Of a DNA stretch of 64,000 nucleotides, positions 1 to 11,099 are shown piece after piece. The position numbers and the translations under genes were made by a program. The stretch is from Phoenix dactylifera (lineage: Eukaryota > Streptophyta > Magnoliopsida > Arecales > Arecaceae), in NCBI RefSeq assembly GCF_009389715.1, contig NC_052392.1, forward strand, positions 35,447,144 through 35,511,143, read 5' to 3'. The notes beneath the pieces were generated by a model, which saw only the letters and a list, made by a program, of their open reading frames with translations, ran no database searches and was not told the origin of the DNA. How positions within the stretch are numbered: the first letter of the stretch is position 1; each line of letters begins with the position of its first letter.

Positions 1-3000
1 AGTCCTCCTCCACGCCGGACTTCTCCGCCGTCCCCTGCCGCCGCCCCTTCGTCCTATGCTCGGTCTCCGCCGTCCGCTTTCTCGCCAACCCCGATTCCGA
101 CGAGGTCTTCGCCCAGATCGACCTCGACCCCCGCTTTCTCCCGCCGGCGGCTGCGCCGCCCCCGGCGGACATCGTCGACGGCGGCGGCGGCGGCGGCGGG
201 GGTGGGGGAGTGGTGTCGTTCGCGAAGATCCTGACTCCGAGCGACGCGAACAACGGCGGGGGCTTCTCGGTGCCGAGGTTCTGCGCGGACTCGATTTTTC
301 CGGGGCTGGACTTCAAGGCGGACCCGCCGGTCCAGACCATCTCGGTTCGGGATGTGCATGGGGCCCGGTGGGATTTCCGGCACATCTACCGGGGCACGCC
401 GCGGCGGCACCTGCTGACCACCGGCTGGAGCAAGTTCGTCAACTGCAAGAAGCTCGTCGCCGGGGACTCGGTCGTGTTCATCAAGAACCAGGCCGGCGAG
501 CTCTTCGTCGGTGTACGCCGCAACGGCCGGTCCTGTGGCTCGTTGGACTATCTGCCCTATAGCCCCCCGGCAGGAGCGGGGGTTAAACTCGAAGAGAGCC
601 TCGGCAGCGGTGAAGGGTTCTCGAGGAATGTGAGGGGCCGGGTTCCGGCTTCGTCGGTGGTGGACGCGGTCCGATTGGCGGAGATGAACTGCCCGTTTGA
701 GGTCCTTTACTACCCGAGGTCCGGGTCGCCGGACTTTGTGGTGGCCGAGGAGGTTGTAGAGTCGGCGATGAGGGTGTATTGGACTGCCGGAATGCGGGTT
801 AAGATGTCCGTGGACACGGAAGATATGTCCAGGATGACCTGGTTTCAGGGGACGGTGTCGTCGGCTGCGCTCAAGGATGTGGGCCCATGGCCCGGTTCAC
901 CATGGCGTATGCTTCAGGTAGTTATTTATTTCCATCTTATCTTGTCATATCTTTTGCTTGTCTTGCTTTATTTGTTCTCTTGTTGTTGTTGATCTGGCTT
1001 GGTGACATTGACGAGGTTGATTATTTATAAAAATAAATTTAGTTTGCCGCCATGCCCCATTCTTAGCTTATAAAGAATTGCGCTAGAACTGTTTGATTCT
1101 GCTGTAGCTTTGCCTTTTTATTTGTCTTTCTGGGTATTGTTTCTTAAGGTATGGTGACTGCCGCATGTTTCTTCGGAGATTATAATTGCATTTTTTATTT
1201 TGTTGTTCCACGCATGGCTGCTATGGCATCAGAATGTAAAGTGCTCACATTTTGTTTTCGTTTTACTCATTCCTGGAGTTCTAGGATAGAGACTGTTTGC
1301 CGTACCTTCAGTTGTTGAATCTGATATAATAAAATCAATGAGAGGTCATATTATAGTCATGTCATGGCATCGTTTTTCAACTTATCCCGGCATTACATGA
1401 TTGAGTAATCAAATTTATACATTTGGAGAATAATCTAATGTCTTGTGAGTTCATATCCCCTGGTTGGGACACATTGTGACTTCATGTGATGTAGATCATG
1501 TAAGTCAACTACGCAATTTGACGTGCGGATTCAAATCGAAAGATTGGACAAATGATCATCTTTAACTATACCCCATTTCATGTGAGCTCTTTGAGTATGC
1601 CACCCTTTTTCATCTTTGATTTGATTGGTTAAAAAGAATATCAAAAGCAGAGTGATATTATTAAAAGTTGAGGCACAACCTCATATTGATAACTTTTGAG
1701 ATGTAATAAAAAAATAGAGCAGGAAAAGGGCATTTTATAGGGCGTGTTTGGGTTTCCTTGTTGCCTCTTTACTACAAAGAAAATATTAAAAAAAACCAAT
1801 ATTAAAAAGAATCAAGCCAAACGTCAGTCATCCACTCCAAGCATTGATACTTAGCTTGATCTTATGCATATACTCTCTTGAACATGAACTAAGGTATTCT
1901 ACACCAGTGTCTCTCACGATCTAGCAAAGTATAATATTTTGCAAATTGGCAACATTGGCAAGTAATATACATTGATAGACCTCTTGTATACTGTGCTTAC
2001 GTCGTATAATGTGGCTTGGTATATACGTGCGACTAAATCCTTTTCTCAAACTTCTAGCCTCTCTTAGCATATCAGTTCACTCCCTGTGGTTACCACTTAC
2101 CACCATGCCATATGAGATTTGAATTGAACTGACTAACAACTCTTGTTTCATCTTATATCACATGTAATTGGCACAACGCCAATGATTGTCCAAGGTGTAT
2201 ATGTGATAGTGCAAAACTTTCTGAAACTTTAGGTATGGAAATGACAAGGGAAATAAATAAGAATGAAATGCTCTCATAAAATCTATCATAGAGCTTGGTG
2301 AACCTCCATCCTTGACCCCCTTTATTATTAGTTTATTATAGGTAGCTTGATGAACATTCATCTCCTCCAAGCAACTATATTGTTTAGTCTGGTAAGCCGC
2401 AAAAATGGACCCCATTTGTTAGGATAGAAAGACATTGTGTAGAATTAATTGCATCTTTAAGCTCACACTTGTTACCAAGTCTTGAAGGTTTTAACTTTGC
2501 AAGGTCACAACTAAGGCGGTATATTCTTCAAATTCTTCACTCATGAGATCTCTTTGCAAGATGTATTGTAGAACAAAATCTCTTCTATCTGCACCTTGAA
2601 TTAATCATAAACTTTAGCTTCTTCAGAGGAAATTGAGAAACTATTTCCCTTTTATTCTTACTTTGAATCTCAACTTAAATGGTCACCCTGTTAATTGAAC
2701 GGCATATCTAGTTCCTTGAGCCCATAAGTTTAAATGTTCTTACTCTTTTATTCCAAGAGTAGGATAATAGGAGTAAATGATCAAGATTAAACATAGTGGA
2801 TACTTTAAAGGATTTTAGTTGTTTTATTTACCAAATAAAGGATAGTACTTCTTTGTTTTTTATATGTAGAATTAAGAAAAAAGAATTTTGAAATTTTATC
2901 TTTAGGAACTTTGCATGATTAAAGGTCTGTTTGGGAACTTCATGCCAGAATCGGCTGGAGATCGGGCCCCACAACCCCTGTGTTCTCCCTCTCTTTCTCT

Positions 3001-6000
3001 CCCACTCCCTCCCTCCTTTCCCCTAGTAGTCCAATCCTCGCCTATCCAGCTGGACCTAGCCAAACAGGCCCTAAACGTAGTTATTACAAAGAAAGGATTT
3101 AATTGTTGATGCCACACATTATTTTAGTCAGTCATGATACATGGTATCTTGCTAGTATCAGAAGTTGTCCCAGCTAGTTCTCTGTGAACTGAATTTGAGT
3201 GAATTTAGTGAATTCAATCATGACTTGCTAGCTAAGAATGAAAATAAAAAAACAAATAGTAAGTTAGGAAATTTTTAGACCTTGAATAGGTGATTTCAAC
3301 TACACTTAGGTGCTCAAAATGCACGCCTTTTCCTTGCCTCTTAACCAGGTGTGAAAAGTTTGTCATTTCTATATTTAGTCCCAGCATCCATCATTTGGAT
3401 CGAGGGCTTGGGGCTTACATGGCCAAAAGAGATAAGGGAAAAGAAAAAAACTAGAGACGTTTTTCTTCTTCTTCCATCTGGTAAGCTCCCTGGTTCTCCT
3501 CCTCTTCATCTCTGTCTTTTTCTTCTCCTTTTTTCTTTTTTCTTTTGGGAGATGGACTGGAAGTTATCTTTCTTCTTCTTGTTTCTGCCTCTGCTTCTTT
3601 TGCTGTGCATTTGCTTCTTCTACACCTTCCTTTGGGCCTTACGCCTAGTCTTCAGGAGATGTGGGTGCCTTAGTGTGTCTTGAGCCTTTGACAACTTTGA
3701 GTCAAAGGTGTTAGGAACACAATATTTATGCTTGGAACCATAGTCATATGAGCTAGTTGCATCTGTGAAAATACAACTGGCAACTTGTCAAAACCTTTAG
3801 CTAGTCCTGCATCATTATGCATCTCAACTAGGGTTGGTACAGGTGCGAAATTGTTGTACCATGCCATTACAATTTGCTATTTAGTAACATGTTGCAGATA
3901 GGTTTTGCTGAATTTTATAAAGCTAGACATGTTAGCTGCAATATATAGTTAAGAAACATCAAAATACATTTACTTTGTTATTTTTTTTATTTATCTTATT
4001 TAAATTATCTTTGTTGCTTGTTCATTATATACTGGTTGGTTGTTGTACACTCTCTGTATTGTCAAATTGTCCCTCAATGCCTACCTTCTTTTTTCATATG
4101 GCAATGCTTCATATTTACATGCCTCTTTAGTCTTTACATCTATATCTTCTGTAAACTAGACAGTATCTACCTCACTTGTCATCATTACTTTTCAAGAAAA
4201 AAAATTCTTTGGGATATCTTTTAGTTTCTTTCAACTCATATAACTTGTTGGATTGAAATACTAAAAAGTTTATAAGAATTATAAGAAATGTGTTATATAT
4301 GAATAATGTAGAAAGCTAATTGGAAATATTTCTAACTTTGAATATCGTGATGTCTGGACTTGTGCCAAGCAGCTGAGATGATGGTGATGATGTTTGAAAA
4401 AAGGGGCCGAGGAAAGGGGTTCAGGCATGTTTGGATTGGTCTTTGGCAATTTGGTCTTCTTTGGTAGTAGGAAGGATGGGTGGCATTGAAAGTTCTAAAT
4501 TGATACCCCTTCAAGAGTCAAAATTAACATTAATTACACCATCAGGCTAGATTTTTGTTGCAGTAACAGCGTTGCCAGCGAATTGGATGTGCAACACCTC
4601 TTTGGTCAGATTACTAGAACCCCTCTAAGAATAAATCCTTGGTTGCCCGTAATATAGAGAATGTGTCATCTGGGGCCTTTGTCATATAGAAATTGAATCA
4701 CTTTAGTTTTTCCCCCCGTCCAGAACATGATTTAAGTAGATGATTATATCATAGATATAAATAATTTTGAACGATTCTTTTCAATCAAATTCATAAAAAA
4801 GAACTAAACAGTGGAAACTGCTAAGTAATTTGATCTTTCTTTCTACTGTCTTTTTTTTTTTTCTTTCTTTTTTCTCAAAGCCGAACCTTTTTTTATGACA
4901 CATAAAGCTTTTCTTAGTTATGAATGGATGGTGGTGCGGTTCCATCATGGTAATTTAAAAAGATTCTGACATGCTTTTTGGCCTTTCTTCTATGAGGTTA
5001 TATTCCGAAACAGTAATATGATGGTATATTGAAAGCTGGGAAACAATTATTTTAAATTTTGTATCTTGTTATTTAAGGTATTTCTTCCTACATCAATTGA
5101 TTTTATCTATAATTTTTCTAGCAAACCATTTGTGGCACCTTTGAAGTAGTTTGACAGATCCAGGTTCATAACTTACTGTAATACATTATTAGTCTGTCGA
5201 CATGGGCATCTCAAAAGTTAATTACATCAAATCAATAAAATGATTGCACGTTTTACATGTCAAATGTGAAAGCATGTCAGGAAATAGTCTGCTATTTTTC
5301 GGCCAAATCATTCGATGAAAATCTCTTTTTCTTTGTTCTCTTGCAACTTCTCTTTGGCACATTCAAAAGATACAAGTCAAAAGCCAGTATAATTTGGCTG
5401 GAAAGTTCAAGCTTATTCTAACTTTATTCTTGATATTTCTCTTAGGTTACCTGGGATGAACCAGAGGTTTTGCAGAATGTCAGAAGTGTAAATCCCTGGC
5501 AGGTGGAGCTAGTTTCAGCCCCTCCTCAGATACAAACTCCATATCCCCTCATGAAGAAACTAAGGGGGCCACAAAGTCAAGACTTTTCTGATGTTGGAGA
5601 GGGCAGCATGCTCTTTCCAGTAACAGGTTTTAAGAGTAAATCCATGGGGAATCTATCCCCATTGATCAATAACAATACATTTCCTGCTGGCATGCAGGGA
5701 GCCAGGCATGATCAAATCTGTGTCCCCACTTTATTCAATTTCATACCCTTGAATGGCCAACAAACACTCTCTGAGAATCTGTATGGCGCTAAGATGCAAC
5801 AGAAGTTAAATAATGTATCCACTAATTCGAATGTTGGAAGTACGTTAATTTCAGAGGGCTCATCCCCACTGAGCAATGGAAGTATCCTGGACTGTGGCAC
5901 AGATCTCCTCAAAACTGTGGCTTGCAATCCGACTAGGAAGACTAGGGGAGGATCTTTTCAGTTGTTTGGTCAGATTATCCAGACTGAGCAGCCTGTTGAT

Positions 6001-6144
6001 GTTGCTGCAGATAAAGAGTATAGAGAGACCACAGGTGGAGTCCTACCGCATGATTTTTCTCTCTCCTACCAACATAAGCAGTTGCTTGATGGTCTTGATG
6101 TGCAACGTCAAAGAGTTTCTGCTTTGGAAGCATGTTCTATGTAA
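1..6144 (+). CDS. ARF17: Auxin response factor, ARF17-like (5' end outside window)
   Basis: This encodes a nuclear B3-domain transcription factor that binds auxin response elements. The window opens inside exon 1, with the reading frame starting at base 3. Coding is 3-917 joined to 5446-6144: CAG/GTAGTT donor, TTAG/GTTACC acceptor, phase 0. The visible part is 537 residues. The B3 domain lies at about 213-530 and includes [17 protein letters not shown] and [16 protein letters not shown]. The ARF middle domain runs from about 650 across the splice ([19 protein letters not shown]). A glycine-codon run at 180-206 precedes B3. Exon 2 carries WQVELVS, the miR160-site peptide [10 protein letters not shown] and a QLFG motif near 5960, then stops at 6142. 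There is no C-terminal PB1 (Aux/IAA) domain. Absence of PB1 and the PWQVE context fit ARF17 rather than ARF10 or ARF16, which keep PB1. Without PB1 and with an LFG motif it probably acts as a repressor independent of Aux/IAA; this is family inference. The N-terminal dimerisation part lies upstream. Confidence 0.93.
918..5445 (+). other. Intron 1 of the ARF17-like gene (4.5 kb)
   Basis: This is a GT-AG intron, AT-rich, with no coding exon that I can find. It holds one clear Tourist-type element (2923-3071). A weaker TGTTTGG-ended segment lies near 1740-1830, with an inverted CCAAAC end. A pyrimidine-rich tract spans 3460-3610. The branch and acceptor region at 5400-5445 is T-rich and ends in CTTAG. 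Confidence 0.85.
2923..3071. mobile_element. Tourist-type (PIF/Harbinger) MITE in the ARF intron
   Basis: The element begins AGGTCTGTTTGG and ends CCAAACAGGCCC, so the terminal inverted repeats match at 10 of 12 positions. It is flanked on both sides by TAA (2920-2922 and 3072-3074), the 3-bp target duplication typical of PIF/Harbinger elements. It is 149 bp long and has no coding capacity. The interior is rich in CTCTCCC. Confidence 0.75.
5688..5708 (+). promoter_or_regulatory. miR160 target site in ARF exon 2
   Basis: These 21 bases are complementary to miR160 as known in plants. The only deviation I see is a G:U wobble where most targets have A (the G of GGCATGCAGG). The right half, CAGGGAGCCAGGCA, is the invariant core and covers the cleavage position. 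The site encodes [12 protein letters not shown]10, ARF16 and ARF17 are the conserved miR160 targets, so this transcript should be cut by that miRNA. Confidence 0.93.
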
Positions 6145-8102
6145 AAGAAATGATGTCTGCATCTTACCACATGCAGCCTCTACAGGTATGAGTCAGCGAA
6201 ACATGCTTTTGTTTGTTTTTATATAATTTAATTATTTCAAATTTCTCAAATTTGTAATAGTTCACATTGAATTTAATGTCAAAGTGGTGTTCCTATATGT
6301 GAAATATCTGGTCTTACTATTTAACTCAAGATTCGGTATTTTGTTTATGCTTATGTACTTATCCAGGCTATATATGTATCTGGGTTCTAGTTTTAAGGTT
6401 GATTAATGCTCTGCAAGGAATATGTGGCCATATAAATTAGGATTTGATAGTGCTTTGTATCTCAATATAAAGCTACGGCAGGATAAGGTGCCTTCTGATT
6501 CTATTCGACATTCCTTGTAACTTTTTCTGTTTCAAACATGCTCAAATGACAATTTGACAATGTATGCCCTTGCATATATTGATGACTGTTATTCACCAAA
6601 CATCATTTTTCTGTAATCATCTTAAGTATCGAGGATATGAAAACTTAAATGGATACTCTGTCACCTAAGATCATCCCAAGGCCTGTCTCTAAATTTGATT
6701 TGTTTTCATTGCTATTTGAATTTCCTCTTTGAAACTTCCACTTGACGTCTCTATACTGTATTCTGAATGTTCTACAATTTCCTACCCATTGATTGCTAAA
6801 ATTTTCTCATACTGATTTAATGAACATACAATGTCAAGACCTTTTTTATCTTCTTACTAAGTCAACTTGGTCATGATGCTTTTGTAGAGTTGTAGTGTAA
6901 TGCAATTGGGAGGTGGGCATTGGTCTGCTCCCTCCCCTATATATATATATAAATGGAGGAGTACTAAATCAACCTCTGGTAAGAATTTAACTATTATTAC
7001 TTTGGACCATATATTAGTAGCATATAGTATGGAGTATATTGTTTGGAGATGATTAAATGTACTTGAGAGGCCAATAATAGGGACTAGGATGCAGATTGAG
7101 TGAAAATAAAACAAATATGGAATGATAGCCAAGAGATACAAATCGAGTGGAAAAATAAACAATATTTATGGCCCAATCAGTTAAAAATTGGTGGCAAAAA
7201 AATAATACAATACGATTAACCCATCCATTTGGATCTACCATAAAATAATAGTGGTGGATGAGACTCACCTAATAGGTTTGGACTAACTTAGTTGAGAGAA
7301 GAGGTGCTTCGTTAATGTTTTATTATGATACAAGCACAATGTCTTTGAGACTAAGGTCCTATTTGGGATTGCTATTGATAGTAGAGCTTTTGCTAGTAGA
7401 GCTTTTAACAAAAAGTTGTTTGTTGTTCGGTAACTATATTTTTGAAGTGCTGTAGAACTTTAACATCTATTTTGTAACCAAATTGAGAAAGTATTTTTAG
7501 TATGAGAAAATGGCAATAAAGAACATTGTATAGTGCTTTCAATTTTTTAACTCTTTGTATTATTGAGAACTGTTATGGGAAAGTATTCTTAATTTACTTA
7601 TTTCAGATAGTATAATATTATAGTAGTATCATATTGTAATATAATAATATAATATCATAGGAATAATAATTTTATGCTATCAAAATATGATTGTCATGAT
7701 ATACTAATGATAGTAACATAGTATTATCATAATATTAGTATAATATACTATAATATAATATAATTATAACATTATAATATAATATTCTATAGCAACATCG
7801 TGGAACTGTCCCAAACTGGAACCGAACCGTACTAGCAGCAGAACGTGATAGTTCCGGACTTGAAACTGGTGGAAGAGGAGAGGGAGAAAAAGAGAGGAAG
7901 ATAGAGAGAGGAAGAGAGGAGGAGGAGAGAGAGAGCGGCCGGCTGGAACAAGGACAAGGGAGGGGGGAGAGAGGGCTTCGAAAGCCCTCTCTAATTCCTG
8001 CCCTTTATCTTTTATAACTTGCCGCATCTTTTATAACCATCAATCATCACCTTCTTGACAACTTTTGAAGAATTTGATGGATGAAGAATCTTGTAAAGCT
8101 AT
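6145..8102 (+). other. ARF 3' UTR start, then AT-rich non-coding DNA
   Basis: The 3' UTR starts directly after the stop. A strong donor, CTACAG/GTATGAG, sits at 6185/6186 and may open a 3'-UTR intron. No coding sequence is recognisable after it. From about 7570 to 7795 the sequence is almost pure A/T with TAATATAATA-type repeats. From 7865 to 7975 it is a GA-rich simple-sequence tract (GAGAGAGAGAG, GGAGGAGGAGAG). Confidence 0.6.
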
Positions 8103-10178
8103 TGTCACGCCCCGAACCCAATTCCCGGGTCCGGCACGCGACCGGTCGCATGAGCCCTAGAGCAGTACCCTAAAGATCATGCAAGGCCTAAAAGGTACAA
8201 TATTCACATATATGCCAAAATCAAAGATTAATGTAATTCAATCAAATCCAACTAAAATGTACTGATTTATTACATAATTTCAAATGTCCATAAATAAAAG
8301 ATAGATTAACTTCTATCCATCCAGCAATCAGACTCTATGCTGTTCTTATTTCTCGTCCCATCCAATAGTCTCTACAAATCCAGTGCCTCTGAAAAAAAAA
8401 ATAGGTGTAGTATGAGCTTTTCCAGCCCAGTAAGAAGCCCAACAGCTACACACAGTAATAATAATAAAATGATCAAAACATCAAAATAATATCATTTCAT
8501 CATTTCAAAGGCTTAACAAACAGCAAATATATGTAACCATTTCATACATATAAATCCTTTTTCACATTATGTGATCAATTTTCGTATTACTCTGATTCCC
8601 AAGTTTCAAAGTTTTTCACTTCTGGCTTTGGACTAACCAAGTTCATGGCCCAGTCCAAGATTGCACAAATCCCACGCATAAGCTCGTGGCAGCTATCCCA
8701 CGCGTAAGCCCGTGGAGGCTATCCTACGCATAAGCTCGTAGAGGCTATCCCACGCATAAGCTCGTGGCAGCTATCCTACGCATAAGCTCGTAGAGGCTAT
8801 CTCATGACAAGGTTAGTCCAACCCATTTTACATGTCTAGTTTTACATGTTTAATCACATTTCCATCACATCACATATTTTCATAAATTCTCAAAAATATG
8901 TTATTCTTTCCCAATTTAATTATTTCAATACTTTCATAATAAACAAAATGCACACCTCATAGTGTCATACAAGCTCAAAAATTAATAGCAACATACTGAT
9001 AAAATATATCCAACGATAAATCCAATATATGCATAAATAAAAGTGCATCAGATGTAGGGATTCTTACCTTTGTTAACTCAGACAGACTAATCACCCGCCC
9101 TCACGGCCATCTATAAATCCGGATATGCAGAACCCTGCTCAGCGTCCTTTCGTCTGTTAACAGATTGTTCTCCTATATAACCAAGACAATATTAAAAATT
9201 ATCCGGAGTATCTGACAACCCAAAACCCTCCATTGACCTACGACTATCCAGCAGTCTTTACAAACAATGGTCTCCTCCTATCAAACTAGAGAGAGAAGAC
9301 TCCAATCTAGAGAGAGAAACTAGAGAGAGAAATAATCCAAGTAGAGGGAGAGGAACTAATAAACAAGAGAGAACCTAGGAGAGAGAAGAGAGGAGAGAGA
9401 AAACTCTTCCTCAAAATAGGGGGACCGATCCCTCCCTCTCTTCTCGGATCAGGATGGCACAACCACCAAGGTGCCCATCCTCGACGACGACGGCCGGTCA
9501 GTGATGGCCATCAACTGCGGCACCCCCGGCGACGGTGATCAGCCGGCGGCCAACCAACGAGGGGAAGGAAAGGAGGTGGGATCACAAGGAAGGAGATCTC
9601 GGTCCACCTCTTCCCATCCCCTCTACAACCCTAGAAATCCCTCTCAACCAACCCACAGTCCCGATTCAACCCCCAAGACCATAGATCCTGCCAACCCGGC
9701 GGCCGACGGCGGCAAGCTCCGGAAAGAATACCCCTGTTTCGGACTCTTCTCCGACGATTCACCGGCCAAAACCTCACCCACATGACCCAAAAAAAATCTA
9801 GCAAATGCAGCGCAAAGGGGCGAGCCATGCTTACCTCGGTCCGATGGGTGTTCCGGCGACCTTTCCGGCGAGAAATCGGAGGAGGAAATCCGTGAGCAAA
9901 CACGCACGGGTCCAAGATCTCTTCACCGATTTGTGGGGATCTTCTTGAAGGAGGAAGGCTTTTCCGGCTTTCTCCACGGCCGGCCAGCTCTTGGTCGCCT
10001 CTCCTCGGCGCTCAAAGCCCTCCAGCGAGCCCTCTCCAACGTCGCCGCCCCCACCCCTCAAACGGCCTCCTCCCACGATCATGCCTAGGGCATGATTGTA
10101 ATAGGTGGATGGGCCCGGTCTTTTCGGGCCGGCCCATCCACCTTTCCCTCCTCCCCTTTTTTTTTCCTGGGTATTACA
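8103..10178 (-). mobile_element. Ty3/gypsy LTR (3' LTR, reverse orientation)
   Basis: On the minus strand this 2,076-bp block starts TGTAATACCC and ends GGGGCGTGACA, giving the TG...CA ends of an LTR. Just outside its 5' end (10179-10215) the minus strand reads TTTCGAGGACGAAATT followed by TTTAAGGGGGAGAG. That is the conserved end of the internal region plus the polypurine tract of plant Tekay/Del-type gypsy elements. The block is therefore a 3' LTR whose internal domain is lost beyond about 10220. The part at 9420-10090 is GC-rich with open frames on both strands, which I take as chance. A five-copy hairpin array lies inside at 8671-8800. Confidence 0.8.
8671..8800. repeat. Five tandem 26-bp units, each a small hairpin
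   Basis: Five exact-length 26-bp units run without gaps inside the gypsy LTR. Each contains an inverted repeat around an 8-base loop. Units 1, 2 and 4 have CCACG...CGTGG; units 3 and 5 have CTACG...CGTAG, so the changed base pair is compensated. Loop variants are CATAAGCT and CGTAAGCC. The units alternate in type. Confidence 0.93.
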
Positions 10179-10215
10179 TACTCTCCCCCTTAAAAAAAAA
10201 TTTCGTCCTCGAAAT
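10179..10215 (-). other. Polypurine tract and internal-domain stub of the gypsy element
   Basis: On the minus strand this reads AATTTCGAGGACGAAATT, a run of T, then AAGGGGGAGAGTA directly before the LTR start. It primes plus-strand DNA synthesis in gypsy elements. I cannot follow an internal domain further right, so the element appears truncated here. Confidence 0.7.
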
Positions 10216-11099
10216 TAACTTACTTGAAGCCTCAAACTTTTAAAATATACATCCATCATATCATCCCTGAGATCTCTAATAGTCTCCCTCTCGGAGCACC
10301 TACTCACAAGATTTTGACATACAAAAATCACAGCATCTCAAAACTTGATCTTTTCTATTTACCACACGTAGTAAGTTCTTTTGATCTCTTTCAAAAGAAT
10401 TCCAAACTCCCAACCTTGGATTAAAATGCCATAATTATATCCCAAAGAAATTAATTTCTCTTGATTCTACACAGAGATCATAATTGGCTTGACAGAAATA
10501 GGAGAAATCTTTAGTATCAAATGCTCTTAATATTCTATAATCAGCCTAACATAGTATATTAATGCAGCCTAACATAGTATCAAATTGTAAAATTATTAAT
10601 ATTTTAATTGTAGATAATTTGCAATCCTGGTTTTGTCGAATTTTTCTACCTTTTAAATAGCAAAATCAGCAAAAGAGAGTAATTGAAGGGAGAAAAGTGA
10701 AGAAATGATAAATGAGAGAAGAATAGAGGCTAGAGAGAAACAGGTGGAGAACTTCATTGCTCAATAGAGAGGTAAAGAAGTTCCATCCATTCGATATTTA
10801 TAAGCAGTGCTGATATTTAGATCTCTCCATTTACATAGCTCACTTGAGAGGAAAAATTCAACCCATTCAATATCTATCATCAATATTCATTTTGCACCTG
10901 TCATCTTTTATTATTGTGCACTTTTGTTTGGGTCAATCAGAGAGGCAAACTGAAATGCCCTTATTTGGTTGGTTTGGTTCACGTTCGTACGAGGATTGGG
11001 TTGGTCTCCCTTCTAACATTCACAGACCCAATTGGACCAATTTGAGCCTAGGTTTGGGGGTTGGAACAGCTGGGTGACCCGAATGTAAACTAAATTTAT
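10216..11099. other. Non-coding DNA, no feature identified
   Basis: AT-rich sequence with short local duplications, for example GCAGCCTAACATAGTAT twice around 10545-10580, and GAGA-rich stretches near 10680-10770. No supported gene. Confidence 0.5.

Noticed and set aside
56..562. Plus-strand open frame of 168 codons overlapping ARF exon 1
   Set aside because: It is out of frame with the B3 domain, which is encoded in the frame starting at base 3.
8671..8800. Regular short repeats that could suggest a CRISPR array
   Set aside because: The units are directly adjacent with no spacers, the window is plant nuclear DNA and the array lies inside an LTR.
9471..10082. Several open frames of 80-104 codons in GC-rich DNA
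   Set aside because: They lie in the gypsy LTR, overlap each other on both strands and show no domain; chance frames in GC-rich sequence.
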